A DNA stretch of 8,418 bases. It comes from Emcibacter sp. GTDB taxonomy: Bacteria; Pseudomonadota; Alphaproteobacteria; Sphingomonadales; Emcibacteraceae. The stretch spans positions 1 to 8,418 of the forward strand of contig JALUWZ010000143.1 in NCBI GenBank assembly GCA_027019205.1, given 5' to 3'. A program made the translations under genes and the position numbers. The notes under the pieces were generated by a model. That model ran no database searches. It was not told the origin of the DNA and was given only the letters and a program-made list of their open reading frames with translations. Below are positions 5,815-8,418 of this stretch, piece after piece. Position 1 is the first letter of the stretch, and every line of letters starts with the position of its first letter.

Positions 5815-5818
5815 GGGA

Positions 5819-7336
5819 ATGGTTGCACATATCGGGACGGTGGCCTTCGTTGGCATTGAGGCCCGCGCGGTCGATGTTCAGGTACAGGTGGCGTCGGGCC
5901 TGCCGTCCTTTACCATTGTCGGCCTGCCGGACAAGGCGGTGGCTGAATCCCGCGAGCGGGTCAGGGCGGCGCTGCTCGCTATCGGCCTTGCCCTGCCGCC
6001 GAAAAGAATTACCGTAAATCTCGCCCCGGCGGACCTGCCCAAGGAAGGCAGCCATTATGATCTCGCCATTGCCCTCGGCCTGCTGGTGGCGATGGGGGCG
6101 GTGGCGAGCGATGCGGTGGCAAGCTATATCATACTCGGCGAACTCGGCCTTGACGGGGCAATACAGGCGGTCCCCGGGATTCTGCCGGCGGCGATGAAGG
6201 CGGCGGAGCTTGATTGCGGTCTGATCTGTGCGGCGGCATCCGGCGGCGAGGCGGCCTGGGCCGGGGAGGTCGAAATCATCGCCGCAGAAAATCTGCTCAC
6301 CCTGATCAACCATCTTAAAGGCAGCCAATTGCTCAGTCCGCCGCTTGCCAGCCTCGCCGGGGATGAGGAACATATCCCCGATCTCCGGGACATAAAAGGA
6401 CAGGAGACCGCCAAAAGGGCGCTGGAAATTGTTGCGGCTGGCGGCCATAACCTGTGTATGGTCGGCCCGCCGGGATCGGGAAAGTCAATGCTGGCGGCCC
6501 GCCTGCCGGGGATATTGCCGCCGATGACGGCAGAGGAAATTCTTGAAGTCAGCATGATTGCCTCGGTTTCGGGTTTGCTGACCGGCGGCAGGATTACCCG
6601 CAACCGGCCCTTTCGCAACCCGCATCATTCGGCATCGATGGCCTCCCTGGTCGGGGGCGGCATGAAGGCGCGCCCGGGCGAGATTTCACTGGCTCACCGG
6701 GGGGTGTTGTTTCTTGACGAGCTGCCGGAATTTCAGCGTCCGGCGCTGGACAGCCTGCGTCAGCCGATTGAAAGTGGCGAGGCGGTGGTGGCGCGGGCCA
6801 ACCGCCATGTGACCTATCCGGCGCGCTTTCAACTGGTGGCGGCGATGAATCCCTGCCGCTGCGGCTATCTTGATGACCCTGCCCAGGCCTGCAGCCGGGC
6901 GCCGCGCTGTGCGGTGGAATATCAGGCCAAAATATCAGGGCCGATGATGGACCGTTTTGATATTCATATTGAGGTCCCGGCGGTCAGCGCCCGGGATCTG
7001 AGCCTGCCGGTGCCGATAGAAAGCAGCCGCGATGTTGCCGCCCGGGTGAGGACCGCCCGCGACATACAGACGGCGCGCTATCAGGAAATGGGGCTGAATA
7101 ATATCCGCTGCAATGCCGAAGTGGACGGGGAGGCACTGGAACAGGTGGCGTCCCTTGACAGGGCGGCCCGGGAAATCCTTACGCAGGCAATAGATGTTAT
7201 GAAGCTCACTGCCCGGGGCTATCACCGTATCCTGCGTGTTGCCCGAACCCTGGCCGACCTTGAGGGACAGTCTGAAATCAGCAAAATCCATATCTCCGAA
7301 GCCCTGAGCTATCGCCGGAAAAAATATATCAGATAA
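5819..7336 (+). CDS. comM: ComM/YifB-type AAA+ ATPase (Mg-chelatase-like fold)
   Basis: The protein has 505 residues, the family length. An N-terminal ChlI-like domain begins MVAHIGTVAFVGIEARAVDVQVQVASGLPSFTIVGLPDKAV and includes RITVNLAPADLPKEGSHYDLAIAL. The AAA+ core has Walker A GPPGSGKS (216-223, K222) and Walker B VLFLDE (296-301). The family-specific cysteine segment MNPCRCGY with two further downstream cysteines precedes ISGPMMDRFDIHIEVP, and the C-terminal Mg-chelatase-type helical domain carries TARGYHRILRVARTLADLEG. ComM in Vibrio and other bacteria is a hexameric branch-migration helicase that extends integration of transformed DNA. It is also conserved in bacteria not known to be competent, where its role is unclear. 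It is not a magnesium chelatase in function despite the name of the fold. The following adaptor gene starts 19 bases downstream, so read-through into it is likely. Confidence 0.95.
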   Translation: MVAHIGTVAFVGIEARAVDVQVQVASGLPSFTIVGLPDKAVAESRERVRAALLAIGLALPPKRITVNLAPADLPKEGSHYDLAIALGLLVAMGAVASDAVASYIILGELGLDGAIQAVPGILPAAMKAAELDCGLICAAASGGEAAWAGEVEIIAAENLLTLINHLKGSQLLSPPLASLAGDEEHIPDLRDIKGQETAKRALEIVAAGGHNLCMVGPPGSGKSMLAARLPGILPPMTAEEILEVSMIASVSGLLTGGRITRNRPFRNPHHSASMASLVGGGMKARPGEISLAHRGVLFLDELPEFQRPALDSLRQPIESGEAVVARANRHVTYPARFQLVAAMNPCRCGYLDDPAQACSRAPRCAVEYQAKISGPMMDRFDIHIEVPAVSARDLSLPVPIESSRDVAARVRTARDIQTARYQEMGLNNIRCNAEVDGEALEQVASLDRAAREILTQAIDVMKLTARGYHRILRVARTLADLEGQSEISKIHISEALSYRRKKYIR

Positions 7337-7355
7337 CAGTTTCAAGGGATTATAT

Positions 7356-8297
7356 ATGCGAATTTTATTTATTTTATTAGCCATCCCGTTACTGTCTTCC
7401 TGCGGGTCGGAGCAGGCCGATCAGCCCCTGCAGGGCTATGTGGAGGGGCGTCAGTTGATTCTGGCCCCGCGTGTCTCCGGTATTTTGACGGTGCTGACCG
7501 TGGTCGAGGGCGATCAGGTCAAGGCCGGAAAATTATTATTTTCAGTCGATTCAGTGCGGGCGCGGGCCGCACTGGATGAGGCAGTTGCCGCGCGGGCGGC
7601 GGCGGAATCGCGGCTTTCGGACCTTAAAAAAGGCGGACGGGCAGAAGAAATACAGGCCGCTGCTGAAACCCTGAAGGCAAGTCAGGCGACCCTGACCCTT
7701 GCTGAACAATCCTATAAGCGCAGTAAAAACCTGGTGAGGTCGGGGACGAGCGCCGTGGCACGTCTGGATCAGGACCGGGCCGCTCTGGACAATGCACAGG
7801 CCCGGCTGCGCGAGGCCCGTGCGCGTCTCGCCCTTGTCCGGCTTCCGGCGCGGACGGACGTTATTGCGGCGGCTGAAGGTGATGTTGCCGCCCGCGCTGC
7901 CGCAGTGGAGCGGGCGCAGGCGGAGCTTCGGGATTACAGCATCATGGCCCCGGCATCCGGACGGATTGAGACTATATTCAGACGCCGGGGCGAAATGGCT
8001 GGCCCGACACAGCCGGTTCTTGCCCTGCTGCCACCGGAACAGATGCGTATCCGGTTTTTCGTTCATGAGGCAACACTTCCCCGCGTGCATCATGGTGGAC
8101 GCGTGCGCTTTCAATGTGATAACTGCCCGGCGGGAGAGCAGGGAAAGATCACCTATATTTCCGATCAGGCGGAATTCACCCCGCCGGTAATTTTCAGCGA
8201 GAAAGAACGCAAAAAACTGGTTTATATGGTCGAGGCCATTCCCGATCATCCGGGAAAATTCCTGAATGGCCAGCCGGTCGGTGTCACCCTGCAATGA
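7356..8297 (+). CDS. HlyD-like periplasmic adaptor, predicted lipoprotein
   Basis: Membrane-fusion (adaptor) subunit of an export system, 313 residues. The N-terminus ends in lipobox L-S-S-C (lipidated C16; +2 residue glycine, so no aspartate retention signal of the E. coli type). Then come the first lipoyl half-motif (about 33-65, LAPRVSGILTVLTVVEGDQVKAG), a long Ala/Arg/Glu-rich coiled-coil hairpin (about 68-192), the second lipoyl half (APASGRIETIFRRRGEMAG, 198-216), and a beta-barrel domain with CDNCPAG (254-260) and a C-terminal AEFTPPVIFSEKERKKLVYMVEAIP block, features seen in YbhG/YhiI-like adaptors of ABC-2 exporters. AAGGGA lies 6 bases before the ATG. The stop overlaps the start of an ABC ATPase (ATGA), so they form one operon and very likely one pump. 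The substrate is unknown. The two nearby cysteines (254, 257) might form a disulfide or metal site. Confidence 0.93.
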   Translation: MRILFILLAIPLLSSCGSEQADQPLQGYVEGRQLILAPRVSGILTVLTVVEGDQVKAGKLLFSVDSVRARAALDEAVAARAAAESRLSDLKKGGRAEEIQAAAETLKASQATLTLAEQSYKRSKNLVRSGTSAVARLDQDRAALDNAQARLREARARLALVRLPARTDVIAAAEGDVAARAAAVERAQAELRDYSIMAPASGRIETIFRRRGEMAGPTQPVLALLPPEQMRIRFFVHEATLPRVHHGGRVRFQCDNCPAGEQGKITYISDQAEFTPPVIFSEKERKKLVYMVEAIPDHPGKFLNGQPVGVTLQ

Positions 8298-8418
8298 CCG
8301 CACGGGATCTGGTGATAGATGTCAGGGGGCTGACCAAAATATATGGCACCCGCAAGGTAGTCGATAATTTTGATCTCAAGGTGCCCAAGGGGTCGGTTTA
8401 TGGCTTCCTCGGGCCGAA
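8294..8418 (+). CDS. ABC transporter ATP-binding protein, N-terminal fragment at the window edge
   Basis: The first 41 codons of an ABC ATPase, cut by the window edge. The start overlaps the adaptor stop by ATGA. Visible segments are VRGLTKIYGTRKVVDNFDLKVPKGSVYGFLGP (10-41), the standard beta-strand/A-loop region (Y17 is the aromatic A-loop candidate) leading into Walker A, which would continue as N-G-A-G-K (the next two bases are AA, consistent with Asn). The type and context fit the ATPase of an ABC-2 drug or lipid exporter paired with the upstream adaptor. Permease genes are expected downstream but not visible. Confidence 0.92.
   Translation, partial: MTARDLVIDVRGLTKIYGTRKVVDNFDLKVPKGSVYGFLGP

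Larger units (their letters stand above)
5433..5818. other. Structured 386-base divergent intergenic region
   Basis: The region lies between the divergent yceI-like gene and comM and holds no convincing protein gene. It contains, in order: the yceI-like promoter and its palindrome (5474-5516), a plus-strand terminator-like hairpin with a long T tract (5535-5588), a GC-rich palindrome GGGGCGCCCC (5594-5603) with a 5-base stem at 5598-5613, a second hairpin followed by T5 (5672-5704), an AT-rich palindrome (5712-5727), a TATAAA (5774-5779) that could be a comM -10, and the comM ribosome site. The density of inverted repeats is much higher than in the other intergenic spaces of the window. Confidence 0.7.

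Noticed and set aside
5750..6448. 232-codon minus-strand ORF opposite the comM start
   Set aside because: It is antisense to the conserved N-terminal domain of comM and no recognisable protein features are present.

Overview
The window looks like a chromosomal segment of an alphaproteobacterium of moderate GC content. The evidence is gene order and protein type: a histidinol-phosphate/aromatic aminotransferase next to an NAD(P)-type prephenate dehydrogenase (hisC-tyrA, often called tyrC in this class), diverging from an overlapping metX-metW pair. I cannot name the order or genus. No tRNA, rRNA, CRISPR array, insertion sequence or prophage gene is visible, and base composition looks even throughout.

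Layout. (1) Positions 1-2008, minus strand: hisC then tyrA (the last codons of tyrA run off the window), 2 bases apart, for histidine and tyrosine/phenylalanine synthesis. (2) 2009-2113: a 105-base divergent intergenic region with a candidate hisC promoter, a weak candidate metX -10 element and a 7+7 inverted repeat. (3) 2114-3903, plus strand: metX and metW with an ATGA stop/start overlap, for activation of homoserine towards methionine. (4) 3893-3968: the convergent junction between metW and an outer-membrane DUF481 gene. It holds a tandem 21-base repeat that carries both stop codons, and a terminator hairpin inside the DUF481 coding sequence. (5) 3921-5432, minus strand: an envelope operon, a secreted YceI-family protein followed by a DUF481 beta-barrel protein, behind a well-formed promoter whose -35 lies in a 20-base palindrome. 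(6) 5433-5818: a structured 386-base intergenic region with two plus-strand terminator-like hairpins that have no obvious gene to terminate, GC-rich palindromes, and an AT-rich 16-base palindrome. (7) 5819-8418, plus strand: comM (YifB-type AAA+ ATPase), a lipoprotein HlyD-like adaptor, and the start of an ABC ATPase that overlaps the adaptor's stop codon.

The window joins several ordinary functions: amino-acid biosynthesis, a two-gene envelope unit, a DNA-processing helicase and the start of an efflux/export system. I see no new multi-gene system. The points most worth a second look are non-coding: the repeat-derived convergent stop codons, the terminator hidden in the DUF481 gene, the palindromic operator on the yceI-like promoter, and the orphan hairpins upstream of comM, which could mark an unannotated RNA or leader.
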